Positions 32,671 to 44,534 of a stretch of DNA of 64,000 nt are shown here, in pieces. The notes under the pieces are model-generated. The model was not told the origin of the DNA and did not search any database. It was given only the letters and a program-made list of their open reading frames with translations. The position numbers and the translations under genes were made by a program. The stretch covers positions 6,882,001-6,946,000 of the forward strand of contig JAKSXM010000014.1 in NCBI GenBank assembly GCA_022575985.1, in the 5' to 3' direction. Position 1 is the first letter of the stretch; each line of letters begins with the position of its first letter. Source of the stretch: Anagrus nilaparvatae. Taxonomy: Eukaryota; Arthropoda; Insecta; Hymenoptera; Mymaridae.

Positions 32671-32985
32671 ATGATAACACTAGAATCGGCTAGAAATATT
32701 AGTGAAATCAAATTTTTATATAATATTTTAAATAATAATATAGATGCAATTGAAATCCTAGCTAGAATTGATTTAAGTGTTCCTGTAATCAAATTGAGAA
32801 ATAGAAATATATTGCAAAAAATTCTCTTTACAGTTCCTTTAGAAATTAGATATTCTAGACATAAGTCATCCATTTTTAGTATGTCTCAAACATATAATAG
32901 CATAAGCGATAAGGTTGACATCTTTGATCCATCAATGCTTAGATTCTTCAAAACAGTAAAAGAAAACTTAGGAAAAATTGAATAA
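32671..32985 (+). pseudogene. LINE (Jockey/CR1-type) ORF2 C-terminal fragment, copy 2
   Basis: Inverted twin of 31301-31615 with an identical predicted protein. It lacks endonuclease and reverse transcriptase and so is not functional as a retroelement. Confidence 0.6.
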
Positions 32986-33531
32986 TACCATCTGTTGGTT
33001 TTAGTTTATAATTTAACTTTTAATTAATAAAATAATGTTTACTCGGTAGCCATATACCATAATTGAAATAAATGTAAATAAGTTTTTTAATAAAAAAGAT
33101 TTATATTTTTTATTTTATTTTATTTATATTATTTTGCATCTTTAATGGCTTAATATTACCAAAAGCATTTGTTAGAAATACTTTTAAAAAATAAATTTGA
33201 TTACAAAAATACGATATGTTTAGTTTATAATTAGGTGCAATTTATACACTATCAAAGTATTAATTATTTTTATAATTTTGTATATTTAATTTAACGAAAG
33301 TGTAATAGATCTGATGCATAGAAAATATCATTATAAATAAAAAGCATTGCTTTTGCTTGAATGTCCTTTACTTCAAAAACTTCTAGTTTACTTGATAATT
33401 TTGACAGAATACAAATATTTAGCATAGTAGAATCAACAAGATATCCACTAAAACCTTCAGCTTTTTAAAATCTACTACCAATAATTATAGGGTTCCCATT
33501 TTTTTTACCTATACCTGATATAACTACATAT

Positions 33532-34205
33532 GAGCGTACCAGATCGACAAGGGCGTTGTTAAGGGTCTAATGGCTAGGATTATTAGTAATTAAATAGATA
33601 AATATAAATAAATACTTACAAATGTTGTCCAGGATTGGTTATCCAAATAAGCACAACAAGTTATTAGTTAGAATAAACTTTATTATAAAAACGAGTATAA
33701 AGTACACGTCCGAAAACTTATAGTGTTTAACTACCATTTTGACTGACTGTGTTACAGTTTTTAATTTTACTTATATAATGTTGACATTGTTTATAGTTAT
33801 AAGTTATTCAAGTAATTCATAACAATATTATTTAATATTTCTTAATTTTAATGCTTGACTCGCATAATTTGTTTATATTTCTCAATAATACGTTTTGCTT
33901 AAATACTAAAATTACATAATTATAAATATTATTTGTTTGCTTAAACATCAAAAATGCAATGATGTCATAACAGCGTATAGATTTTTAAGTAAAGAAAGTA
34001 AGAACGGTTAGGCATAGAGGAATCAACGAAAAACAGATAGGTGCGTGCATAAAAACGGGCTTTTTAAAGATTACCAACAGGGGCCCAATATATAAAAGAA
34101 CCTGCAGAGAAAGTAAATATTAATTCGTACCTGAACGGAGCCTTCTCGTTCTCTTCTACTTCTCATTCGTAAAAATCTATACTCCCTTGTTGAAATGGCC
34201 CGCTC
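33532..34205. mobile_element. Right-arm-specific 674-base insertion
   Basis: It begins GAGCGTACC and ends CCCGCTC with ATAT on both sides. The alternative reading is TGAGCG...CGCTCA with a TA duplication. The left arm shows the empty site. It contains TATATAAAAG (about 34089-34098) and no transposase, so it is a non-autonomous element or solo LTR-like piece. Confidence 0.6.
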
Positions 34206-36375
34206 ATATACATTATTTTTTAAGATACAATAATTGTTTGGGGAATTGATACTGAATTCTGCAGAAGGTAATATCAATCTTTTATGAGCTTGTTCACAAT
34301 CAAGGGGTAAAATTTTTTTACAAATTTTTCAAAGTTGGAACTCGTACTCTTTGATTTTTCTTTCCTCATAAAAAAAAAACTCAAGAAAACACCAAAAAAA
34401 ACTTCTAAATTAACACCGAGAAAATTTGGCGTAATTTCGGAATCCGAAAAAAAACACCACAATAAACACCAAAAATTAACAACTTTCATAAAAACGCTGA
34501 ATTTAGGTGTAATTTCTAACTATAGTAGTGGGGGTGACATTGGAGTTGTAGGAGTGGAACTAGAATAAGAAGGGATACAAATTTTATCTGCTGCATATTA
34601 TTTATTATATTTATCGTATCAATGATATTTAACACCTTTTAGAGAATTTTTTGTATATACTTTTAATATGTCTAAGTATGCCTGATCGACGCCATAAATT
34701 AAATTTTTAAGAAATAAATTTTTATTAATATATTTATTTTGCTGTTAAAATTCATGATTAATAATTTATTTTAAATCTTTATTAAAATATTATGAACATT
34801 TAAGCACGTATCATGGCCCCCCGAAATGAAAACTTTTAGAAAAATACTAATATTGTTGGCCATAATCTCAAAAGTTTTCAATTTTTTCAAATGAAATGTC
34901 GATATTTTAGCTGCTTTTTAAGGTAGGATTGTGAAATTACGGATAGAGATATTTGAATAAATTTTTTTTTATTGTTTAGCAATATATTAATAATTAAAAA
35001 AAAAAATTTTTTTTGTTTTTTATGACGTCATTTTTGCGTGAGAGAGGTGTATTTGCATCTCTGAAAAAAAAAATTCAAAGTTATGTACAGGATATCTTGA
35101 CTTAGGATAATCTAAAACATACAAAAAAAAAATTGATAAGACTTAAAACCCGTAATTTCGGGATGACGTCGAGTTTTTTCAAAAAAATTAATTAGGAACA
35201 AAATGGCGGATACACAAAGTTAAAATGAAAAAAAAAGCCTATAATTTTCGGGCAAAAGTAGTTGTAAAAATTTTTTGAGAACATAAAAAAAGAAAAACTT
35301 GACGTCATCCCGAAATTAGTGTATTTATTAAGTTGCTTAGTAAATTTAAAGTAAATCGGTACAGAAGTTATCGCGCAATCGTGTACATGGTTTTCAAAAA
35401 CGTTGTTCCGAGTAAAATGATAAATAATTTATTTTAAATCTTTATTAAAATATTATGCACATTTCAGCACGTATCATGGCCCTCGAAATGAAAATTTTTA
35501 GAAAAATACTAATAATTTTGGCCGTAATCTCAAAAGTTTTCAATTGTTTCAAACATTACTTCTAAATTTCAACTTCTTACTTTTAGATTTCAATCTCCCG
35601 GAGTTTTATGCTATTTGTAGCAGTTTTAACAAAGAAAAAAAATTATGGAACCTGAATTTTTTTGTTTGCTAAAACTGAATTTTTTTTTTCAATTTCATGA
35701 ATGATATGAAAATAAATTTTTTATTACTTACAATTTACTTAACATTGCATTAGATAAAACTTTATTAATTAAATATATTAAAAATTTTTTAAAATTAAAA
35801 TAATTTTCACTATTTCACTGGAGCCTTTAACTACGTCTACTCTTCCTCACTGTGACATAAAAAGTTAAAAGATTTTTAAGAAAGATATCCGATACACCAA
35901 CTCCAATGAATATAGCATTTGGTTTCGGGTTTAGTATCAACATTTTGGTGTAATCACCGAAATGTCAATGTAGACACCGAGCACTTCAGTGTAAACTTTG
36001 AAAATTTAATCTAACACCGATTGTTTCAGTGTTTTTTTTTTTAATTTTAGTGTAAATGCCAAATGTTTGGATTTTAATCCCTGAAGCTCAGTGTTAACAC
36101 CAATCATTTTCTAAATTACACTATAAATTAGCACGGTGCCCCTGAAACAATTTGAATAAAAATTCAAATTACCCCCAAGATTCCAATGGAAATTTGTTTC
36201 ATAGTTGTTCAGAGTCACAAAAATCAAAAAATTTAAAAAATCCGTCTGGCCTTTTTTTTTTTTAACTAAAAACTGTTTTATTTCGATATTATAATAGAAA
36301 ATAATCGGAAAATAATAAATAAGTTTGTATAAAAGCTGTCTTAAGTTATAAAAAGTAATTTTTAATGTACAAAAT

Positions 36376-38160
36376 CTTTATGAAAAATGACCAATTTTTG
36401 AGTTTTCAAATTTTTTACTTCTTAGCTTTAAACAGTTGTAACTCTGTGCCGTGAGCTAAAATTAAAAAAAAAGCGTCAACTCTATAGCATTTTTCCAAGG
36501 AGTAATTTGCACCGAAGTTCTTTTGTTTTATATATGAAATGACTTAAAAATTTGAATATGAATTAATATAAACATCGGCAGTCCTAAGAATAATAGAAAA
36601 AAACAAAAATTTTAAGAATTTAACTAAATAGTAAAATTCATATTGTCGGCTTACAATATGAAAAAACTACAAAAATTTCAATCTATATTGTCGGCTATTT
36701 GATATATCAAAAAACTGAAAAAATTTCACTATGAAATAAGATAGTTATCGGCAGTCTTGAGAATGAAAAAAATAAAAATTTTTTTAATTTAGCTGCATAG
36801 TAAAATTCATATTAGCTGTTACAATATGAAAAAACTAGAAAAATTTCAATCTATATTTCTGGTTATTTTATATATGAAAAAACTCAAAAAATTTCATTAT
36901 GAAATAAGATAGATATCGGCAGTCCTAAGAATAAAAAAAACAGAAATTTAAAAAATTTAATTGTATGGTAAAGTTCATATTGGCTGTTTACAATATGAAA
37001 ATACTACAAAAATTTACTTGCATGGAAAAAAATGAGGTATTACATCCAAATTAAAAAAAAAAAATACCTGGAGATTTTTTGGTGAAAAAAATTTTATAAA
37101 AAAAATAGGTCTTAATGTCATATTGGTTGTGAAATATCACCGGTGACAGTGCTATATACATACTTACATAAATACACTAACATACACACACATACATAAT
37201 TTTTTTAAAAACTGGTTTTTAGAATCCTGAGATCTGAAAACGTGCGTATATGTCAAAAAATCAGAAATAAAAATTTCACCTAAAACAATGGGTCCTCTAT
37301 GAGGAACCAAAAACATAAATATTTCATTCTAGAGTCAAATTAATATTGATTCTCTGCAATATAAAAAAACATCAAAAATTTCAATCTGTAATGTTAGTTG
37401 TTTTATATATGAAAAAACTCAAAAATTTAACCATATATAGAGTATAATGGATATCGGCTGTTCTATTTATGAAAACATTATAAAAATTATAAAAGTTTAT
37501 AAAAAATATTATAAAAGTTTCACTCGATAGTAAAATTCATATTGATTGTCTACAATATGAAAAAACTGAAAAAATTTCAATCTATATTTTGGACAGTTTT
37601 ATTTAAGAAAAAACCCAAAAAATTTCACTATCGAGTAACATGAATATCTTCTGTCCTATTTATGAAAAAAATAAAATAAATACTTCACTCCAGAGTAAAA
37701 TTCATATTGATTGTCTAAAATATAAAAAAACAGTAAAAATTTCAATCTATATTGTTAGTTGTTTTACATATGGAAAATCCCAAAAATTTCACCATAGAGT
37801 AAAATGGATATTGGCTGTACTATAAATTGAAAAACAAATAATTATAAAAATTTCACTCTATAGTAAAATTTATATTGGCTGTCTACATTATAAAAAAAAT
37901 TCAAAATTTTCAATCTATATTGCTGGCTGTTTTGTTTATAAAAAAGCTAAAAAAATTTCACCATAGAGTGAAATGGATATCGCCTGTCCTATTTATGAAC
38001 AATAAAAAATTATAAAAATTTCATTCTATAGTAAAATTCATATTGATTGTCTACAATATCAGTTGTGATGAATATGAAAATAGAAAATATTTAAATATTA
38101 ATTATCTACAATATGAAAAAAACTGCAAATTTTGTTAAAAAAACTGCATATCACTATATT
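36376..38160 (+). repeat. Satellite block, ~60-180-base units
   Basis: A fragment of the composite-element end (36400-36520) is followed by about eight loose units sharing AAAATTCATATTGATTGTCT, ACAATATGAAAAAAC and GGATATCGGCTGTCCTATTT. These words also link it to the arrays at 19769 and 25560. Confidence 0.65.
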
Positions 38161-38542
38161 TTATTTTCAATTATCATTTATTATCAATAATTATTTATGT
38201 TATAAAATATACCTCATTAGTTATGAATATTTATAAATAATCATGTAACTTTTTCTTAATATGAATTATAAAATTTTATTGTTAATTTTAGAAGCATAAA
38301 ATTAATTCTGTTCTCATTCGTTTTTAAATAAAATTAAATTGCATTTTAATCACGTATGATACGTATGATTAAATTTATTATAATTAACTACATATGATTA
38401 AAATATGAAAAAATTAATGCACAAGAGTTTTTATTTGGTTAAGCCGAGCATCGCGAGGCCAATCAGCTAGTTTTACATTATAACCACGTGTTTTTAAAAA
38501 ATTTTCTCAAATAAAATCATTTTATTCTTTTTTATTTTACAG

Positions 38543-38728
38543 TATGCTTCAAAAACTATGTCAGCTGAAGAAATGGAATACGATCTTGACGATATACGTA
38601 TTGATGGACCCATAAGGCGCGTGCTTGCACCAGCCGCCCTTGAGGAGACTGATGATGACTCCGATTTTGAATATGTGCCTTTAGAGGATAAACGACACTC
38701 ATTTGAGTCAGTAAAAGGTGGCCAATGA
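38543..38728 (+). CDS. Candidate terminal coding exon
   Basis: A strong acceptor (ATTCTTTTTATTTTACAG) precedes 61 open codons ending in TGA at 38726-38728. The segment is much GC-richer than its surroundings and has coding character, with an acidic stretch EETDDDSDFEYVPLEDKR. An internal ATG at about 38558 could instead start a 56-residue protein. No upstream exon was found; if this is a terminal exon, its intron would span the satellite block. The family is not recognised. A host gene or a captured fragment are both possible. Confidence 0.4.
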   Translation, partial: YASKTMSAEEMEYDLDDIRIDGPIRRVLAPAALEETDDDSDFEYVPLEDKRHSFESVKGGQ

Positions 38729-38872
38729 GACTGTTTTATAGAATGCTAGATCAGGCTTGAGTGAACTCAAACATTATTTTAAATTTAAAGAAAGAACTTG
38801 AATAAGATTTTTTTAAATTAACCAAAAATGGTTAACTTTACAACGTAATAATCACTTACAGTGTTTCGCCAT

Positions 38873-38914
38873 AGTGTATTAGGTTGGCTCGTCAGTAGAT
38901 ACCTAATACACCTT
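38873..38914. repeat. 11-base-stem hairpin
   Basis: GTGTATTAGGT and ACCTAATACAC flank an 18-base loop in otherwise featureless sequence. Confidence 0.6.
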
Positions 38915-39061
38915 ATCTAGACACCGTTTAATTATTTAAAAAAACTAAAAATATTAAATTCTTGTTTTATCTTTTTTAATGACCAGTACTGGGCTATATG
39001 AAGAGAAACTTTAGAAGGTTCTTTTTATTTTTTCATAGATGTTTTTTTTTTATTTTTGTTA

Positions 39062-39096
39062 GACGTTTCGCCTATTTTATTATAGGCTTTTTCAAT
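39062..39096 (-). ncRNA. Degenerate hammerhead-like motif near the Penelope-like element
   Basis: The minus strand reads GCCTAT, a short loop, ATAGGC, then GAAAC and GTC, the stem II, GAAA and cleavage-site order of hammerhead ribozymes known from Penelope-like elements. The CTGATGA core is replaced by TTGAAAA, so the ribozyme would be inactive and may be coincidental. Confidence 0.3.
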
Positions 39097-39397
39097 TACT
39101 ATAATATATAATTATAAAATTGATATAAGGTAATTATAATTTAAATAAACATGATGATAAAATTTACCTATGAATAACTGTACATAAAAAATATATAAAA
39201 TTATTTGTATAAAGTTTTTTCTATATAACTATTATAAAATATATTTAAATTTAAATTGATTGTTATTTAAAAAAAAAAATAACAATTAAAAATTATTGTT
39301 ATACAAAGTATATATAAATTAAAAAAAAAATACATGACTATGTGTATCGCATGCTTTATGAGCAGACGACATGTAAATAATAATAAGTTGTATATTG

Positions 39398-40600
39398 CTA
39401 TCGCCTCTTCAGTGTGTTGATGGTGTGTATATACGACACATTCACATTATTAGTATCTTCTTTTATATTTATTGTTGGTGCATGTAGATGTATGTTTAAG
39501 TTTTCAGATACTTTTCTTTTTACCCACATGCTTTTTGGATCAACTATGTATACATTATTGAAATCAAATTCATGATGTTCTGTATTTTGATATTGTGTTA
39601 TAACAGGAGTTTTGTTTTTTTGATGTTCATTAATCCTCATGTATAAAGCACGTTTAGTTTCACCAATATACATTTGTGGGCAATCCTTGCATTTGATTTT
39701 ATAAACATTTCCAGTTTTGTTGTGCTTGAAATCAATTTTTCCCTTTCTGATAAATTTGCTGAGGTCCTTATTAATGCTAGAGATTACCTGATATTTATTT
39801 TTGTCCATAATTTTTTTTATTTTATTGTAAAGTCCATATTTATATGGGACTTTTATAAAGATTTTATTTCTGTGGACATTCAGTTTGGCCTTTTGTATGT
39901 TTTGTGTGTTGAAATCACAATTTATTAGCAGATTTTTCCTTTTGTTGATATATTTCAAGATAAAATCCATAGGATATTTATTAGCACATAGGATCAATCT
40001 AACTAATTTCAAGTTGTTTTTATGAAAAAATCTTATCAGAAAGGATCAAGGCCCTATCTGTTAGGTTGTATACCATGGCTATCTTCTGATGAGTAGGATG
40101 ATTGGATTCAAAATGTAATATTCTGCCTGAAAACGTTTTTTTCTGAAACCAATTTGTAATTACGATGTTCTCTTCATTTTTAATTATACTGACATCTAAG
40201 AAATTAATTGTTTTATTTAACTCTTCTTCAATGGTGAATTAAAGTTTTGTGTGATATTTATTAAATATGTTTAATGTACATTCAATTTTGTCTTGTAGAA
40301 TGACTAGGAAAATATCATCAACATAACGTAAATAAATCATAGGGGTGTAATCTAACTGTTTAAGGCTTTCAGTTTCCAAATCATCCGTTACAATATCAGC
40401 TAAAAGTCCTGATATAGCTGAACCCATAGGGGTACCTTGTAATTGTTTGTATATAACATAGTTGAATGTGCAGTAAGTATTATTGTATAAAAACTTGATA
40501 GTATCAATAATTTCATTGTATGGCATCTTACAGTTAGTGTTGATGGTGTTGTATCTTTTATCAAGTCTCTGTATAACCTAGCTGATATTGTAAGAGCAGC
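39398..40600 (-). pseudogene. Penelope-like retroelement remnant (reverse transcriptase plus GIY-YIG nuclease)
   Basis: On the minus strand, coding sequence can be followed from about 40600. Reverse transcriptase motifs are GTPMGSAISGLLADIV and RYVDD in 40526-40242. The frame meets TAA at 40239-40241, continues in frame with LNKTINFLDVSI, and shifts near 40025. It resumes as the open 204-residue frame 40012-39398, which holds the GIY-YIG nuclease (VYKIKCKDCPQMYIGETKRA, then RINEHQ). This pairing is diagnostic of Penelope-like elements, which copy RNA into chromosome ends or breaks. The N-terminal half of the reverse transcriptase is missing. One stop and at least one frameshift make it inactive. 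Confidence 0.85.
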
Positions 40601-40639
40601 GTGCGATGAGCGTCGTCAATATTTATTATAAATGTAGAA

Positions 40640-41254
40640 CATAAAATTTTTAAATTTTGTACTTAATTTTTTGTATTTTTTATAATAAAATGTTTAAAAT
40701 AAAAAAAAAAATAATAAAAATAGTAATAACATATTTTTTTTTAATTTTTCCCAAAAAAGAACATCTTTTTTTTCTGATTATTACAGCTTATCCAGTTGTT
40801 GCGGCCAACTCCTTAATTTTTTTTGGGCAATTTTTTTTTTATTTATTCATATAAATGTTAAAGTTTATCTACAAATAATTTTTTCGACATTTAATGCCCC
40901 TGGGGTGGTGTTTAACCCATAAAACCTTCAATTTTTTGAAATGTAAAAAAATGATTGATGAAGATTAAGATTATGACCAAAAAATCAACCTTTCCTGAAA
41001 ATTTCAGCCCGATCCGAGCAGTTCTAATTTTTGCTCATTTTCAGCTCCCCCCAGAGACACGTTTTATCAAATAACTCGCGAAAATATAGATGAAACATTT
41101 AAAACCGAAAAGCTACTATTTCCTGAGTGTCTGAACATTCATTTTCCGCTATAAAATCCGAAGTGCCCGACCTTTTCATAATCCGGTCTTTCTAGCTAGG
41201 CGTGAAATAGGACCAAAATGAATGAAACCACAATGTATACAAAGTTTACTTAAA
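40640..41254. other. Gene-free stretch
   Basis: Poly-A/T tracts to about 40850, then a moderately GC-richer segment (40900-41220) without ORFs or repeats that I recognise. Confidence 0.35.
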
Positions 41255-41421
41255 TTTACATAAAAAATATGATGTTCAAACATTTTTGAATAAAATTTGA
41301 TACTTTTTTCATTTATTTTTCCAAACATTTATGCCTGATTTATCCCTTTTTAAACTCCCCTTTTTAGAGTATATTTAAGGGTTGTAGGTCAAAACTAATG
41401 TCACATTCTGAAAGAGCGCGA
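41255..41421 (+). repeat. Dispersed repeat, copy 2
   Basis: Matches 27088-27290, ending GTCACATTCTGAAAGAGCG. Confidence 0.65.
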
Positions 41422-41429
41422 AAAAGCAA

Positions 41430-42519
41430 TCAAATTAATAATAGACAACTTTATAATTATTTATTTACATCAGGATCAGGAAAACCTAAATGAGATCACT
41501 TTGAATCAATGCATGAAATAATAAAAAGGTCTGATACCACAAAACAAAGTCTACTACAAGATAGTCTCGATGACGATGACTTTGACAATGGATCTGTTAC
41601 TTCGAAAAGACATATTACTGAAATTGAAGGGTATGACCAACATTCAGTTGAAGAAAGTGAAGATCCAAGCACATATTATGAAGAGAATGAGGAGCAATAT
41701 TTTAGTTAAATGACAAACCTAGAGCAGAATCCGACACCAATAACAATACAGAATCCTCGTCAAGAATTAAGTGAAAAGCAAGTTCCACTTCAAGAACTTG
41801 AAAATAGAAGTGGGAGCCAAAAGGTTTATTTTAAAAAAATATCTGTAATGTATACAACTATACATATTACATAAATATTTTTAAAGATGTAAATGTTGAT
41901 TTAATTATTTATGTTTTTTAGTCCACAACCACCTAGTACATCAAAAAATGAGAAAAAAAGCTTATTTAAATTCTTGTTTAGAGACAGACAGATCCATACA
42001 AGATGCTATAAAATATTTTCAACAATCTGACAAACGAAGTGAAGAAAGAGAAGAAGAGGTTCACTCAAAAATTTCAGAATTTTTAAGCGTTTCAATGCAA
42101 TATTATAAAAGACTATTGAACAATTCGACTAATGCATCAGCTGATACTCATTCCCATTTTATGAAAGCTAATAGAAATACACCAAACACAAGTTTCGCTA
42201 ACTCAGTTATTGAAAAATCAACATCAAAGAATTATAAAGAATAGTGAAAGAATAACCCAAAAAGTACATGTAGTACAAAAATATAATAGACCTTTACCCT
42301 CCATCGAAAATCATATTCACTCCAATAAAGGATCAACAAAATTCACTCAAAACCCATCTTTCTAGTGTGATTTTCGCAGCCATTGGAATAAAAATGAAAC
42401 AGAAATTAATATTCATAACCTTGCAGAAGTAGAAAATTTGAAAGACAACGAATTGGAAGAATCTTGGGCAGATTTAATAGATAAAAGTACTGACAGCGAA
42501 AGTGAAAATTATAATTAAA
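41430..42519 (+). pseudogene. Harbinger-type Myb/SANT-like protein remnant
   Basis: A frame shows the signature GKPK-stop-DHFESMHEII, where TGA at 41491-41493 stands in the place of the tryptophan usual in Myb/SANT-like proteins of Harbinger elements. It stays open to 41709 through an acidic region. After a probable intron (donor near 41837, acceptor TTTTTTAG near 41921) the coding character resumes at 41948-42244 with a glutamate-rich helical part, then again to 42519 (EESWADLIDKSTDSESENYN). In PIF/Harbinger elements this protein brings the transposase to the DNA ends. It is broken by stops and frameshifts. The matching transposase lies at 45415-46107 on the other strand. Confidence 0.5.
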
Positions 42520-42828
42520 ATGGAGACCAGATATATGATTGTTTACAAAATGGTAAACAAAAAAAACTAATTTATTAGCACATACAGTATTGTATTATTG
42601 TGTGTAATATACAATTTTTAGATAATTAAAGTAAAAAAAAATACTCTAATTCAACTAAGTTTAATTGAATCTAATTTAAAAGAATTTTATTTAAAAAAAA
42701 AAAAAAAATCTTAAGATTCTTCTTTTTTTAAAAATGATTAAGATTAATTAAATGATTAATTAAATCTAATCTAATTTAAAAAAGATTTATACTTAAAGAC
42801 TTTTTTAAGTTTACATAAAATATATATG

Positions 42829-44226
42829 GGTAGATTTAAATGAAGTGAGTGCGACTTACATGGTCGGGTCTTCAAAACTGCCTTAAAGTGTTTTTTTCTG
42901 AAAGTACTACCAAAAATAAGTAACCAGCCTAATTTTTAGCCTCCCAGAGCGAAATCTCGATTTTTGGCAGCCATTTTAGTGTTTTTGACTGTCGTAAAAA
43001 AAGTAAGAAAAATGAGTCATAATTTTTTTTATTATTGCTGTAAAAAACTCACATTAACATGAAAAATTTTTTCCCTTTAGGTCCGGATAGGAAATTTCCC
43101 TGGCTATCCCATTACGGGGTCAAAAATTTTTTTTGAGTTGCGCATGCGCGAGGAATCGCTAAGATAGGCTGTTTTTTTTCAAAAGTCGATTTCTCAAACG
43201 CCTATTAGTGAAAAATCTTGTAACCAGGCTTAAAATTTTCGTTAAACCTTATATTTTTTGGCAAAAAAAACATTTCGATGGGACACTGCTTTTTGGGAGC
43301 TCTAGATAAAAAAATAGCAGCTTTCAAAACCTCATTTTTTACAAATTTCAAATTTCCCGCCAAGTCACGTGACCAATCAAAAATCTGACCAAAAATTTGG
43401 ATTCCGCGGGAAATTTTACATATAGATATGTCTTTTCATGTTTTTAAAAGCGTTTATGTTAAAGCGGCGAAAAACAGTGAAATAATAAAGAATTTTCTGA
43501 ATAATTTTGAATAATTTGGAATAATTTAAAAAATAAAAAAATTCCTTAATAAATGAGATATTTTAATCTTTCAATTTAAATTTCGCTGCTTTAACATAAA
43601 CGCTCTTAAAAACATGAAAACATATATCCTTATGTAAAATTTCCCGCGGAATCCAAATTTTTGATCAGATTTTTGATTGGTCACGTGACTTGGCGGGAAA
43701 TTTGAAATTTGTAAAAAATGAGGTTTTGAAAGCTGCTATTTTTTTATCTAGAGCTCCCAAAAAGCAGTGTCCCATCGAAATGTTTTTTTTGCCAAAAAAT
43801 ATAAGGTTTAACGAAAATTTTAAGCCTGGCTACAAGATTTTTCACTAATAGGCATTTGAGAAATCGACTTTTGAAAAAAAACAGCCTATCTTAGCGATTC
43901 CTCGCGCATGCGCAACTCAAAAAAAAATTTTGACACCGGAATGGGATAGCCAGGGAAATTTCCTATCTGGACCTAAAAAGGAAAAAATTTTTCATGCTAA
44001 TGTGAGTTTTTTATAGCAATAATAAAAAAAATTATGACTCATTTTTCTTACTTTTTTTACGACAGTCAAAAACACTAAAATGGCTGCCAAAAATCGAGAT
44101 TTCGCTCTGGGAGGCTAAAAATTGGGCTGGTTACTTATTTTTGGTAGTACTTTCAGAAAAAAACACTTTGGGGCAGTTTTGAAGACCCGACCATGTAAGT
44201 CGCACTCACTTCATTTAAATCTACCC
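42829..44226. mobile_element. 1.4-kb foldback element
   Basis: Arms 42829-43470 and 43585-44226 are near-perfect inverted copies of ~640 bases around a ~115-base AT-rich centre. The ends read GGGTAGATTTAAATGAAGTG. ATAT lies on both sides. No ORF. It is inserted between the two Harbinger coding remnants and is related to the nested copies at 55216-58775. Confidence 0.85.
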
Positions 44227-44534
44227 ATATTTAAAAATAAGTAGGTAAATAAAAAATAAAAATTAAGAAATTTATTCGTTATAAAGAATCATCTATTATT
44301 TAAACTAAAAAGATTCAAGAATTAATGCAAATAGTGTTTATTTTTTGTTTTAATTAAAATATATATTTAAATAAATATGTGATGAAAAGGTTATAATATT
44401 AATTTACTTAATAATGAAAAATGAAGCATATAATTTTTAAGTTGCAAGAAAAAGTAAGTCAGTTTATGTAAAACAAAAAATTTTTTTTTGTGGTAAATGT
44501 ACAAATATAAATTAAATTTCTATTATTTTTTTAA

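Larger units (their letters stand above)
32448..36375 (-). repeat. Right arm of the 8.8-kb palindrome
   Basis: Inverted copy of 27558-31839. It carries a 674-base insertion (33532-34205) absent from the left arm, and repeats a ~160-base block twice (34745-34910 and 35410-35570) where the left arm has it once (28990-29130). Confidence 0.85.

Noticed and set aside
34274..34568. Overlapping 71- and 77-codon frames on opposite strands in the right palindrome arm
   Set aside because: The left arm copy of the same sequence breaks both frames; low-complexity lysine/serine translation with no motif.
27558..36375. Palindrome as an assembly artefact
   Set aside because: Each arm has a private insertion with an empty site in the other, and substitutions are scattered, so the arms have aged separately.
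5495..38475. A single 33-kb element bounded by the inverted CTAGCTGATTGGCCTC block
   Set aside because: Similarity stops after about 30 bases, there is no target duplication, and the interval has other clear element boundaries.
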